NCBI GenBank assembly: GCA_009782265.1
Contig: WRJM01000003.1
Span: 1 to 50,290 of the forward strand
Reading direction: 5' to 3'
Origin: Oscillospiraceae bacterium
Lineage (GTDB): Bacteria > Bacillota > Clostridia > Oscillospirales > Ruminococcaceae
Length of the DNA stretch: 50,290 nucleotides
Part shown: positions 7,403 to 14,504 of the stretch, in pieces
Numbering within the stretch: the stretch's first letter is position 1
Layout of the letters: the number at the start of each line of letters is the position of its first letter
Position numbers and translations under genes: made by a program
The notes under the pieces: generated by a model
The model's input: only the letters and a program-made list of their open reading frames with translations
The model's database searches: none
Told to the model about the DNA's origin: nothing

Positions 7403-7434
7403 AACCGCTTAAAAAGCGGTTGGCTTCTTTTATT
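7403..7434 (+). terminator. Terminator after lipoprotein gene
   Basis: AACCGCTT (7403-7410), loop AAA, AAGCGGTT (7414-7421), then GGCTTCTTTTATTT. Its position shows that the open frame starting at 7351 is not a real N-terminus for the metalloprotease fragment. Confidence 0.75.
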
Positions 7435-7596
7435 TCAAACAATTACAAAAAAACAACCATGCATGAGATAGGACACGTTATGGGTTGGGATGGCCATCCT
7501 TCATCCGGTAATACAACTTGGGTCATGCAACAGGGTAAACTCGAAAACACAACATTAACTACCGGAGAAAAAAATCACTTATCACAAGTGTATTAA
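7435..7596 (+). pseudogene. Remnant of a matrixin-like zinc metalloprotease (C-terminal fragment)
   Basis: The frame from about 7435 encodes HEIGHVMGWDGH, the HExxHxxGxxxH zinc signature of metzincin/matrixin-type proteases, followed by a normal-looking end and a stop at 7596. No catalytic domain precedes it: a terminator sits just upstream and no ribosome site serves the internal ATG at 7459. It is best read as the tail of a lost secreted protease gene. The next gene follows directly, its AGGAGG starting at 7597, so the downstream gene probably once shared an operon with the intact protease. Confidence 0.6.
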
Positions 7597-7611
7597 AGGA
7601 GGAAAATCATT

Positions 7612-8484
7612 ATGAAAACAAAATTAAAACCGTTCGTTTTTGGTGTTTTTACACTCGCGGCTTGTCTCGGTACGTTTCTGTTGGTATATTTTATAAATAA
7701 CGGGTTCGTGGGAAATGAATTAAACGATTCCGAATCTGACGGATTTTTTTATTCTACTTCTGACTACATAGAATTAAGTTTTGAAGAAATCGTTTCAGGC
7801 GCAACACATATCCTTGATGCTGAATATATAGGTGTTTATCCGGTAAAGCGGGAAATGCTGCTGATGTTTAAACCGAATCGTTTAATCAAAGGCGATGTTA
7901 AGGACAATATTATCCATATAGCTTTTGAACTCTCTATCGGACAAGGTGTAGAAGATATAAAGTATACAGAGGGAGAAAATTATTTATTATTCATTGACAG
8001 AAACCGCTCTGTATACAGAGAACACGATATATATACAGAGCGCGGAGCAGATTGCATTTCGTCAAAATCGGAAGATTGGGAAAAAGTCCATGAGCAAACA
8101 TTTGATTTAATGACAAAATTTAAAAATACAGCCCCTGAAGTATACGGAGCCGAGTTTACATTTTCAACTTCAATAACCGATATTTTAAAGGTTTCCCCGA
8201 ATATATTTGAGGTTGAAATCACAGAAGTTGAGGCTAAAAGCATGATTGTACCGGTGACTTCTTATATATGCACTGTTACAGAGGTTATACAGGGGACATC
8301 TTTCGTTCCAAAAAGCATTTATTTATCTTTATTTAACGATACAGTAAAGGTCGGCGAAACCTATATTGTTTTGTTATCTGATTCTTCCGCAAACCCCGTA
8401 TATGCACTATCTTCAAGAAATAGCGTATACACGAGAGAAAAAGCGTTAAAAATTCCTGAGTTAAAAGCTTTATTTAATGATTAA
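7612..8484 (+). CDS. Exported or membrane-anchored protein, function unknown
   Basis: The 290-residue protein has a short basic N-terminus and a hydrophobic segment at about residues 8-30 (VFGVFTLAACLGTFLLVYFI), serving as signal anchor or signal peptide. The outer part contains two similar beta-rich halves, around ILDAEYIGVY ... NRLIKGDV ... YLLFIDRN and IFEVEITEVE ... TEVIQGTS ... YIVLLSDS, suggesting an internal duplication of an OB-like domain. I do not recognise the family. The ribosome site AAAGGAGG (7595-7602) is strong. It lies directly after a metalloprotease remnant and ends at a bidirectional terminator. Confidence 0.65.
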   Translation: MKTKLKPFVFGVFTLAACLGTFLLVYFINNGFVGNELNDSESDGFFYSTSDYIELSFEEIVSGATHILDAEYIGVYPVKREMLLMFKPNRLIKGDVKDNIIHIAFELSIGQGVEDIKYTEGENYLLFIDRNRSVYREHDIYTERGADCISSKSEDWEKVHEQTFDLMTKFKNTAPEVYGAEFTFSTSITDILKVSPNIFEVEITEVEAKSMIVPVTSYICTVTEVIQGTSFVPKSIYLSLFNDTVKVGETYIVLLSDSSANPVYALSSRNSVYTREKALKIPELKALFND

Positions 8485-8489
8485 ATAGC

Positions 8490-8525
8490 AAAAAAAGCCA
8501 ACCGTTCAACCGGTTGGCTTTTTTG
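8490..8525. terminator. Bidirectional terminator
   Basis: The arms AAGCCAACCG and CGGTTGGCTT flank a short loop, with A-run and T-run on the two sides. It separates the converging exported-protein gene and htrA. Confidence 0.85.
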
Positions 8526-8536
8526 TTTATATACCC

Positions 8537-9886
8537 CTAATCCAACTCCGCCGCGCTCGCAAGCTCAATCTCAACCTTAATCTTTTTCTGATTTCCTGCT
8601 TCATTGAAACGGATTACGGTCAGCTCTACCGTATCGCCGGGTTTTTTGTTTTTAATCTGCGTTTGTACGTCGGCAATGGTTGAAACCGCATTGCCGTTGA
8701 TTTCGATGATAATATCACCTCTTGCAAGTTCGCTGTTATAAGCGGGTGCTTGCGGGTTAATATCCGTTACCAAAATGCCTTCTTTTACATCCAAGCCGTA
8801 CAACTGCGCCGAATATTCGTTTAGCACGACCGGATTCATAATGCCGAGCATGGGGCGGGACGTAATCTTTCCGTATTGCAGTAATTGATTGATAACCGGC
8901 TTGGCTTCATCAATTGTAATCGCAAGCCCTATATTATCCACAAGATTTTCCCAAACTAATTTCTTATTGACAATCCCAACCACGTTGCCGTACATGTCAA
9001 ACAAAGGACCGCCGGAATTCCCCGAATTCACCGCCGCGTCAAACTGAATGGAACTAAGCTCATACCCGCCGTTCTCAAATTCACGGTTTAAACCTGAAAC
9101 AATCCCGAACGTCATAGATTTATTCAGCCCTAAAGGATACCCGATGGGGCAGACAAATGTACCGACTTTAAGAGACGCGCTGTCCCCGATGGGAAGTGCT
9201 TTGAAAGGTTCGTCGCGTGAGATTTTAAGCACAGCGATGTCCGTGGAGTTATCTGAACCGATAAGCTCGGCTTTGTAACGGTGGGTTATGCTCGGGTCGT
9301 CATAATCGTCAACAACCGCATAAAAATCCGTACCGTTTTCAATTACATGATGGTTGGTTAAAATATAACCGTCTGTAGTGAAAATAAATCCTGTTCCGAC
9401 AAGCTGGGTTTCCTCAGTCCCCGAAGAAAATCTGCCCCCGCCGCTTTTATAATTGATTTCAATCCCAACGACGCCGTCGCTGACCAACTCATAAAGCTGT
9501 GAAGGCGTAAGTTCGGTGTGATTATTATTAATGACTAACGTGTCATTGGAAATAAGCACTTCCGTAGGTTTGCCGCCGTCTGTCTGTTTTGCGTCGCTGT
9601 TGAGTTCAAACTGCGGATAGGTACGGTTGCTGTCCGGCGAACCCTCTCTGATTAAATCCGTGAAGCTGTAAACCAACAGCGTTCCGCCCGCACCCGAGCC
9701 GATTCCGAGCGCAACCACCAATAAGCAAATGAGCGCGGCAACAGCAAAACGCTTGTTCTTCGCTTTGTGCGGTTTCTCCGGCTTCATCAGGGATTCCTGA
9801 TTCTGTGTCATTTCAGGCACAGCGATTAACTGCGCTTCCGCCGGTTGAATCGCATGGTCGTGATTGTCTTTTAAGAAATGTTCCAT
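8537..9886 (-). CDS. htrA: HtrA/DegP-like membrane serine protease with PDZ domain
   Basis: This 449-residue protein has a cytoplasmic N-terminus of about 45 residues, one transmembrane segment (FAVAALICLLVVALGIG), an extracellular trypsin-like domain and a C-terminal PDZ domain (about residues 340-440). The catalytic triad is visible: His in ILTNHHVIENG, Asp in STDIAVLKI and Ser in NSGNSGGPLF. It would degrade or refold damaged exported proteins. Upstream GGAGG is well placed for ATG 9886. It lies 131 bases downstream of the SCIFF maturase gene on the same strand, without an obvious strong promoter between them. Confidence 0.92.
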   Translation of the reverse strand: MEHFLKDNHDHAIQPAEAQLIAVPEMTQNQESLMKPEKPHKAKNKRFAVAALICLLVVALGIGSGAGGTLLVYSFTDLIREGSPDSNRTYPQFELNSDAKQTDGGKPTEVLISNDTLVINNNHTELTPSQLYELVSDGVVGIEINYKSGGGRFSSGTEETQLVGTGFIFTTDGYILTNHHVIENGTDFYAVVDDYDDPSITHRYKAELIGSDNSTDIAVLKISRDEPFKALPIGDSASLKVGTFVCPIGYPLGLNKSMTFGIVSGLNREFENGGYELSSIQFDAAVNSGNSGGPLFDMYGNVVGIVNKKLVWENLVDNIGLAITIDEAKPVINQLLQYGKITSRPMLGIMNPVVLNEYSAQLYGLDVKEGILVTDINPQAPAYNSELARGDIIIEINGNAVSTIADVQTQIKNKKPGDTVELTVIRFNEAGNQKKIKVEIELASAAELD

Positions 9887-10017
9887 TTTGCCCTCCGTTT
9901 TCGTGTTTCTCTCCGTTTACTATGGTTATGTATTTAATCTTAAACGTCAATTGTGAAAGCATTGTGATATTGTTCTTAACGCCGGTTAAACTTAAACCGA
10001 ATCGTAATGCATCAACA

Positions 10018-11430
10018 TCAAATTTTCTTTTCAACAGCTAACGCAACCGCGCACTCGATTCTTTTTTTCATCCATTCGCAGAAAAGCTCCGATTGCTTTC
10101 TGGCGTCACCTTCAAATAAAAAGCTTTCGGCGTTGCACCCGCCGCCGCAGTAAAAACGTGCCCAGCAGTCCGGACATTTTTCCTTTGCATAAATATGCGT
10201 TTTTGAAAAATATTCTTTTATTTTTAAATCCGGTAAGCCGCTTTTATTAATATTGCCCATTTTCCACTCGTCAATACCGACAAACCGGTGACAGGGGTAA
10301 ATATTTCCGTCCGGAGCAACCGCTATGTATTCATTGCCCGAGCCGCACCCGCGAAGCCGCTTTAAAATGCAAGGTCCTCGATTAATATCAATCACAAAAT
10401 GAAAAAAACTCCATTTGCCGTGATTGCCGCGCATTAATTCAAAAAGCCTGTCATATTCGTTCTTGATACGGGGCAGGTGTTCTTTTTTCAGCGCGAAAGG
10501 AAATGTTTCCGGAACAGTTACCGGTTCAATTGAGATGTTTGAGAAACCTTCTTTTGCAATAGAAACCACATCGCCCGCAAAATCAAGATTATAACTTGTA
10601 AATGTTCCGCGTATAAAATAATCCGTAAATCCCTTTTTAGTACGGTTTTTTACAAGTTTTTTGAACTTAGGCAGAATGACGTCATAACTGCTCTTGCCGT
10701 TCAGGCAGGGGCGAAGCCGGTCGTTGACCTCCCTGCGTCCGTCAAGCGACAACACTACGTTTGCCATATTTTCGTTTATGTACTCACTTTTTTCATCGTC
10801 AAGCAAAAGCCCGTTGGTGGTAATCGTAAATTTAAACTCTTTTCCGCGCTCTTTCGCTTGTTCTTTACCGTATTCAACAGTCTGCACCACCGTGTCCCAC
10901 GCCATTAAAGGCTCGCCCCCGAAGAAATCAATTTCAAGATGCCGCCGTTCGCCGGCGTTATTCAGAAGATAATCCACGGCTTGTTTTCCGGTTTCGGGCG
11001 TCATGGTTAATTTTTCGCCGCCGAATCCGCCTCCGTCTGCGAAGCAATACCCGCAGTTTAAGTTGCAGTCGTGCGAAACATGCAAACACATGGCTTTAAG
11101 AGGCGCGCCGATATTCATTTCCGCGTAATCGCCGTAATCTGCGTCACCCTCTCCGCTCAGCAAGCCGCTCGCCGACATTTCATAAAGCTCGTTGTAACAG
11201 GCTTTCACGTCATTTTCGTTGTAATCGCTGAATTGTTCAATCAAGCTTGCCGGACAAACGGGTTCTTTTATATCGGGATGGTCTTTTGCTTCTTTAAACG
11301 GCGGTTCGGAAAAATTAACGAAATCAAGCATTTTATAAATTAATTCATCAACGACATGAATTCCGCCCGAAGTAATATCAAGCAGAATAAAATGCTCTCC
11401 CTGCTTGAACTTATGAAATGTTTCCCTCAT
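10018..11430 (-). CDS. scfB: Radical SAM/SPASM SCIFF peptide maturase
   Basis: The 470-residue enzyme installs thioether cross-links in the adjacent Cys-rich peptide. An N-terminal peptide-recognition (RRE-like) part precedes the radical SAM motif CNLNCGYC (CxxxCxxC). It is followed by FFGGEPLM and a C-terminal SPASM region with many cysteines (CILKRLRGCGSGNEYIAVAP ... CHRF ... CPDCWARFYCGGGCNAE) that binds auxiliary 4Fe-4S clusters. ATG 11430 follows the peptide gene's TAA without a gap, so the two are translationally linked. Family knowledge: these ranthipeptide maturases are near-universal in Clostridia, and roles in signalling have been proposed. Confidence 0.93.
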   Translation of the reverse strand: MRETFHKFKQGEHFILLDITSGGIHVVDELIYKMLDFVNFSEPPFKEAKDHPDIKEPVCPASLIEQFSDYNENDVKACYNELYEMSASGLLSGEGDADYGDYAEMNIGAPLKAMCLHVSHDCNLNCGYCFADGGGFGGEKLTMTPETGKQAVDYLLNNAGERRHLEIDFFGGEPLMAWDTVVQTVEYGKEQAKERGKEFKFTITTNGLLLDDEKSEYINENMANVVLSLDGRREVNDRLRPCLNGKSSYDVILPKFKKLVKNRTKKGFTDYFIRGTFTSYNLDFAGDVVSIAKEGFSNISIEPVTVPETFPFALKKEHLPRIKNEYDRLFELMRGNHGKWSFFHFVIDINRGPCILKRLRGCGSGNEYIAVAPDGNIYPCHRFVGIDEWKMGNINKSGLPDLKIKEYFSKTHIYAKEKCPDCWARFYCGGGCNAESFLFEGDARKQSELFCEWMKKRIECAVALAVEKKI

Positions 11431-11598
11431 TTATTCGCCTGTTTCCGGACGTTCGCAGGGCTGATTCGCAACCGTACAGGAGGTTTTGCACGCGGACTGG
11501 CAGGAGGAACGGCAGTTGCCGCAGCCGCCTTTGCGCACGGATTCACGCAGGACCGGTCCGCAGATTGTTTTAATTTTTGATTTTTCTGTTGTTTTCAT
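11431..11598 (-). CDS. scfA: SCIFF ranthipeptide precursor (six cysteines in forty-five residues)
   Basis: This 55-residue precursor has a charged leader (MKTTEKSKIKTI) and a core GGCGNCRSSCQSACKTSCTV, followed by ANQPC. Core cysteines are at positions 26, 29, 33, 37, 41 and 48, with one additional Cys at 13. The SACKTSCTVANQ string is the hallmark of the family. The ATG at 11598 is chosen for its match to family length. A nearby upstream ATG at 11610 is also in frame. The gene is preceded by a structured leader with a five-codon mini-ORF that is shared with the GH115 gene at 25231. Confidence 0.92.
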   Translation of the reverse strand: MKTTEKSKIKTICGPVLRESVRKGGCGNCRSSCQSACKTSCTVANQPCERPETGE

Positions 11599-11677
11599 TT
11601 TAATAACCATACCTTTCCGGAATTTTACAGGGTAAAATTCCCGTTTGAAAGATTTATCTTTCAAACATTGCTCCTTA
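11599..11677 (-). promoter_or_regulatory. Structured leader with MFER mini-ORF before scfA (leader family copy A)
   Basis: Read on the minus strand: AAGGAG, then ATG-TTT-GAA-AGA-TAA (11668-11654), a five-codon frame. The same bases form a perfect hairpin with arms GTTTGAAAGAT and ATCTTTCAAAC (11666-11643). A second hairpin GGAATTTTA-CCCTG-TAAAATTCC follows, then GGAAAGGTATGGTTATTAAA before the scfA ATG. The same order of parts is found at 25086-25230 before the GH115 gene, and a shortened form at 45402-45440 before mntA. Confidence 0.65.
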
Positions 11678-11697
11678 TGTCGTTTAATTTACTTTTA

Positions 11698-11852
11698 ATA
11701 GTTATCCCTTTGCGATATATTTTGTAGGGGCGGGGCTCGTCCCCGCCCGCTAAAGTACAGGTATATTTATATATTTCGGGCGACCGGTACTTAGCAAAGC
11801 TAAGTACATGGGTCAGCCCCTACATTGGGTTTTTGCAATATAGAGATAACCA
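11698..11852. repeat. GTAGGGGC mini-element, longest copy
   Basis: The core runs from TGTAGGGGC (11723-11731) to GCCCCTACA (11816-11824). It contains two hairpins, GGCGGGG/CCCCGCC and GTACTTAGC/GCTAAGTAC. Outside the core, AGTTATCCCTTTGCGATATA on the left and TTGCAATATAGAGATAACCA on the right form imperfect extended terminal repeats. The right extension recurs at 20825-20846. It occupies most of the gap between scfA and the NuoE-like gene. Confidence 0.7.
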
Positions 11853-11894
11853 TCTTACTTTTATTATAACATAAAAAATAATTGTTTGCAATAA

Positions 11895-11922
11895 GTAAAA
11901 TTTTTCAAAAGAAAAATTTTAC
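11895..11922. repeat. Perfect 12-bp AT-rich inverted repeat
   Basis: GTAAAATTTTTC (11895-11906), AAAA, GAAAAATTTTAC (11911-11922). It lies upstream of the promoter for the NuoE-like gene, and no function can be read from it. Confidence 0.5.
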
Positions 11923-11964
11923 GGGAATATTTTCCTTTTTTTATTTTTCGGCTAAATTTACCCC

Positions 11965-11993
11965 TTGAAAAATCGACAAAAATATGATATACT
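11965..11993 (+). promoter_or_regulatory. Promoter for the NuoE/NuoF/GltD-like operon
   Basis: TTGAAA (11965-11970), 17 bases, TATACT (11988-11993). A perfect 14-bp hairpin follows in the leader at 12041-12071. Confidence 0.6.
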
Positions 11994-12040
11994 TACTAAT
12001 GATTTTATTATTTTATTAATTAACAGCGGATATTTTTACC

Positions 12041-12071
12041 GTGTTTCCCCCGCTGAAAGCGGGGGAAACAC
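12041..12071. repeat. Perfect leader hairpin, family shared with 50110-50140
   Basis: GTGTTTCCCCCGCT (12041-12054), loop GAA, AGCGGGGGAAACAC (12058-12071). The hairpin at 50110-50140 has the same outer arm GTGTTTC and a compensated inner arm, so these are two copies of one palindromic repeat type with pairing preserved. Confidence 0.6.
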
Positions 12072-12116
12072 GAGAATAAGTTCTGTTTTTAATAACAGCA
12101 GGGAGTGTATCAATAA

Positions 12117-12602
12117 ATGAGTTGTGATTGTAAAAATAACAATAATTATGCAGAATTAGAACCGTGTCTTGAAAAATACGCCGATACAGAAGGCAGTTTA
12201 ATTACGATTTTACAAAACGCGCAGGAGTTATACGGCTTTTTGTCGCCGGATTTGCTCAGCTTTATAGCAAAACGCACGAATATTAAACTTGCTAAAATTA
12301 TGGGTGTTGTGACTTTTTACGCGCAGTTCCGCACAAAACCGACCGGCAAGCATTTAATTCTGCTGTGTCAGGGAACGGCATGCCATGTCAACGGCTCTGC
12401 GGAAATTGAAGAAGCCGTGAAAGAACATCTCAGCGTTGCAGAGGGCGATATTACCCCGAACGGTCTTTTTACCTATAACAACGTTGCGTGTTTAGGCTGC
12501 TGCAGTCTGTCGCCGGTGATGATGATTGGCGATAAAACCTACGGCAATCTTACGAAAGAAAAAGTTGTCGGAATTCTCAAAGAAATTGAGGTACAGGGAT
12601 AA
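12117..12602 (+). CDS. nuoE: NuoE-like thioredoxin-fold [2Fe-2S] subunit
   Basis: This 161-residue subunit belongs to the NuoE/HydC/HndA family. Cluster ligands are visible as C84, C89, C125 and C129 (LLCQGTACH and NVACLGCC). It carries one [2Fe-2S] cluster and docks on the NuoF-like subunit encoded by the next gene, which starts directly after this stop (12603). It forms part of a soluble, cytoplasmic NAD(H)-linked electron-transfer complex. Because the third subunit is GltD-like rather than a hydrogenase, it is not part of HydABC or respiratory complex I. Confidence 0.9.
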   Translation: MSCDCKNNNNYAELEPCLEKYADTEGSLITILQNAQELYGFLSPDLLSFIAKRTNIKLAKIMGVVTFYAQFRTKPTGKHLILLCQGTACHVNGSAEIEEAVKEHLSVAEGDITPNGLFTYNNVACLGCCSLSPVMMIGDKTYGNLTKEKVVGILKEIEVQG

Positions 12603-14408
12603 ATGAAAATATCAGTAGGAATGGGAAGCTGCGGCATTGCCGCCGGTGCGAATGAAATATTTAATATACTTAATAACGGTCTTAACGATATACTTAACAG
12701 AGAAGCCGAAAATACTGCAACCGGCAGCTTGCCGGCGGTAGGGTGTATCGGCATGTGCTATTTAGAGCCGATTGTCAATATTGACAGCGACATATATGTA
12801 AAAGTTGACCCGAAAGGCGCGGAAGAACTTTTGAAGCTAATTCGCGGCGAAGAAAACAACGCCGCCGATTATAAAATCAAGCAGGAAGATTTAGACGGAT
12901 TAGCGTTTCAAACCCGCATAGCTTTACAGAACTGCGGTTTAATCAACCCTGAAAATATAAATGATTATATCGCAAAAGACGGCTATAAAGCCGCCCGAAA
13001 ATGCGTTTTAGAATTAAGTTATGAGGAAATTATAAAAGAAGTTAAAACCTCCGGCATCGGCGGGCGCGGCGGCGCAGGTTTCCCCACATGGTTCAAATGG
13101 CAAGCCGCCCGCGACAGCAAAAATGTAGGGGACGTACGCCATGTGCTTGCTGACGCAAACACCGGCGTCCCGCAAAAGAAATACATTATCTGTAACGCCG
13201 ACGAAGGCGACCCCGGCGCGTTTATGGACAGAGCGATTTTAGAGGGCGACCCGCACGCCGTACTCGAAGGAATGATTATCGGCGCAATGGCTATCGGTTC
13301 AGACGAAGGTATTATCTATGTCCGCGCTGAATACCCGCTTGCCATTACAAGACTTGAAACCGCCATTAAACAAGCGCGTGAAAAAAACTTTCTCGGTGAA
13401 AATATTTTCGGTTCGGACAAGAATTTTGATATACGAATCAAAGCAGGTGCGGGCGCGTTCGTTTGCGGCGAAGAAACCGCGCTGATTGCGTCTTTAGAGG
13501 GCGAACGCGGTATGCCCCGATTAAAACCGCCATTCCCCGCCGAGAAAGGCTACCGGCAAAAACCCAGTAATATTAACAACGTCGAAACCTACGCCAATAT
13601 CCCGTGGATTATCCGAAACGGCGGCGAAGCCTTTTCGGAAATGGGTACGGAACATTCCAAAGGTACAAAGGTCTTCGCGCTTACAGGCAAAATCGCCAAA
13701 GGCGGGCTTGTGGAAGTGCCTATGGGCAAAACCATACGCGACGTGGTTTTCGGCGCGGGCGGCGGTATTAAAAATAATAGGAAATTTAAAGCCGTACAAA
13801 CCGGCGGACCGTCGGGCGGCTGTATTCCAGCCGACTTAATAGACACGGAAATAGATTATAAAAATCTTTCGGCTATCGGTGCGATTATGGGCTCAGGCGG
13901 TATGGTCGTCATGGACGAGAACACCTGCATGGTGGATATGGCGCGGTTTTTCCTTGATTTTACCTGCAAGGAAAGCTGCGGAAAATGCACCCATTGCCGA
14001 ATCGGCAACCGCAGAATGTTGGAAATTTTGAACAGAATCTGTGAAGGTAAAGGTAAAGACGGTGATATTGAACTGCTCAGCGATTTAGCCGTGCAAATCA
14101 AGGACGGCTCATTGTGTGCACTGGGGCAAACCGCGCCGAATCCTGTGCTTTCCACTTTAAAATACTTCAAGAATGAATATATCGACCATATCGAACATAA
14201 AAAATGCACTGCAAAGCAGTGCAAGGCGTTATTAACTTACGCGATTGACGCGCAGAAATGCACGGGCTGTACGCTATGTTCAAGAAAATGCCCTGTAAAT
14301 GCGATTTCCGGCGCGGTAAAAAACCCGCATGTGATTAATAATGAAACGTGTATAAAATGCGGAAAATGCGCGGAAACCTGCAAATTTAACGCAATCAACG
14401 TAACGTAG
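12603..14408 (+). CDS. nuoF: NuoF-like NADH-binding FMN/Fe-S subunit
   Basis: This 601-residue flavoprotein has, in order: a thioredoxin-like [2Fe-2S] domain (GSCGIAAGA ... GCIGMCYLEP, residues 1-80), the NADH/FMN domain (GGRGGAGFPTWFKW and CNADEGDPGAFMDR), an SLBB region, the cluster motif CGKCTHCRIG, and two C-terminal 4Fe-4S ferredoxin motifs (CTGCTLCSRKCP and CIKCGKCAETCK). The layout equals HydB/HndC of bifurcating enzymes. It oxidises or reduces NAD(H) through FMN. Its TAG stop is supplied by the first bases of a GTAGGGGCG mini-element (14405-14478), so the C-terminal two residues are element-derived. Confidence 0.93.
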   Translation: MKISVGMGSCGIAAGANEIFNILNNGLNDILNREAENTATGSLPAVGCIGMCYLEPIVNIDSDIYVKVDPKGAEELLKLIRGEENNAADYKIKQEDLDGLAFQTRIALQNCGLINPENINDYIAKDGYKAARKCVLELSYEEIIKEVKTSGIGGRGGAGFPTWFKWQAARDSKNVGDVRHVLADANTGVPQKKYIICNADEGDPGAFMDRAILEGDPHAVLEGMIIGAMAIGSDEGIIYVRAEYPLAITRLETAIKQAREKNFLGENIFGSDKNFDIRIKAGAGAFVCGEETALIASLEGERGMPRLKPPFPAEKGYRQKPSNINNVETYANIPWIIRNGGEAFSEMGTEHSKGTKVFALTGKIAKGGLVEVPMGKTIRDVVFGAGGGIKNNRKFKAVQTGGPSGGCIPADLIDTEIDYKNLSAIGAIMGSGGMVVMDENTCMVDMARFFLDFTCKESCGKCTHCRIGNRRMLEILNRICEGKGKDGDIELLSDLAVQIKDGSLCALGQTAPNPVLSTLKYFKNEYIDHIEHKKCTAKQCKALLTYAIDAQKCTGCTLCSRKCPVNAISGAVKNPHVINNETCIKCGKCAETCKFNAINVT

Positions 14409-14478
14409 GGGCGGACGACCCTGTCCGCCCGCTAATAAACCGACGATAATAACGGGCGAATATGGATTTCGCCCCTAC
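14405..14478. repeat. GTAGGGGCG mini-element between NuoF- and GltD-like genes
   Basis: The terminal repeats are GTAGGGGCG (14405-14413) and CGCCCCTAC (14470-14478), with internal GGACGACCCTGTCC and GGGCG/CGCCC pairings. It provides the stop of the upstream gene and fills the operon gap; the next ATG follows 26 bases later. Confidence 0.75.
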
Positions 14479-14504
14479 AAAAACCCGCGAAATGAGGATA
14501 TACA

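Noticed and set aside
7351-7434. N-terminus of the metalloprotease-like frame
   Set aside because: It overlaps the lipoprotein gene in another frame and contains an intrinsic terminator.
13521-14224. Long minus-strand frames opposite the NuoF-like gene
   Set aside because: They mirror the codon pattern of the real gene, lack ribosome sites and show no recognisable domains.
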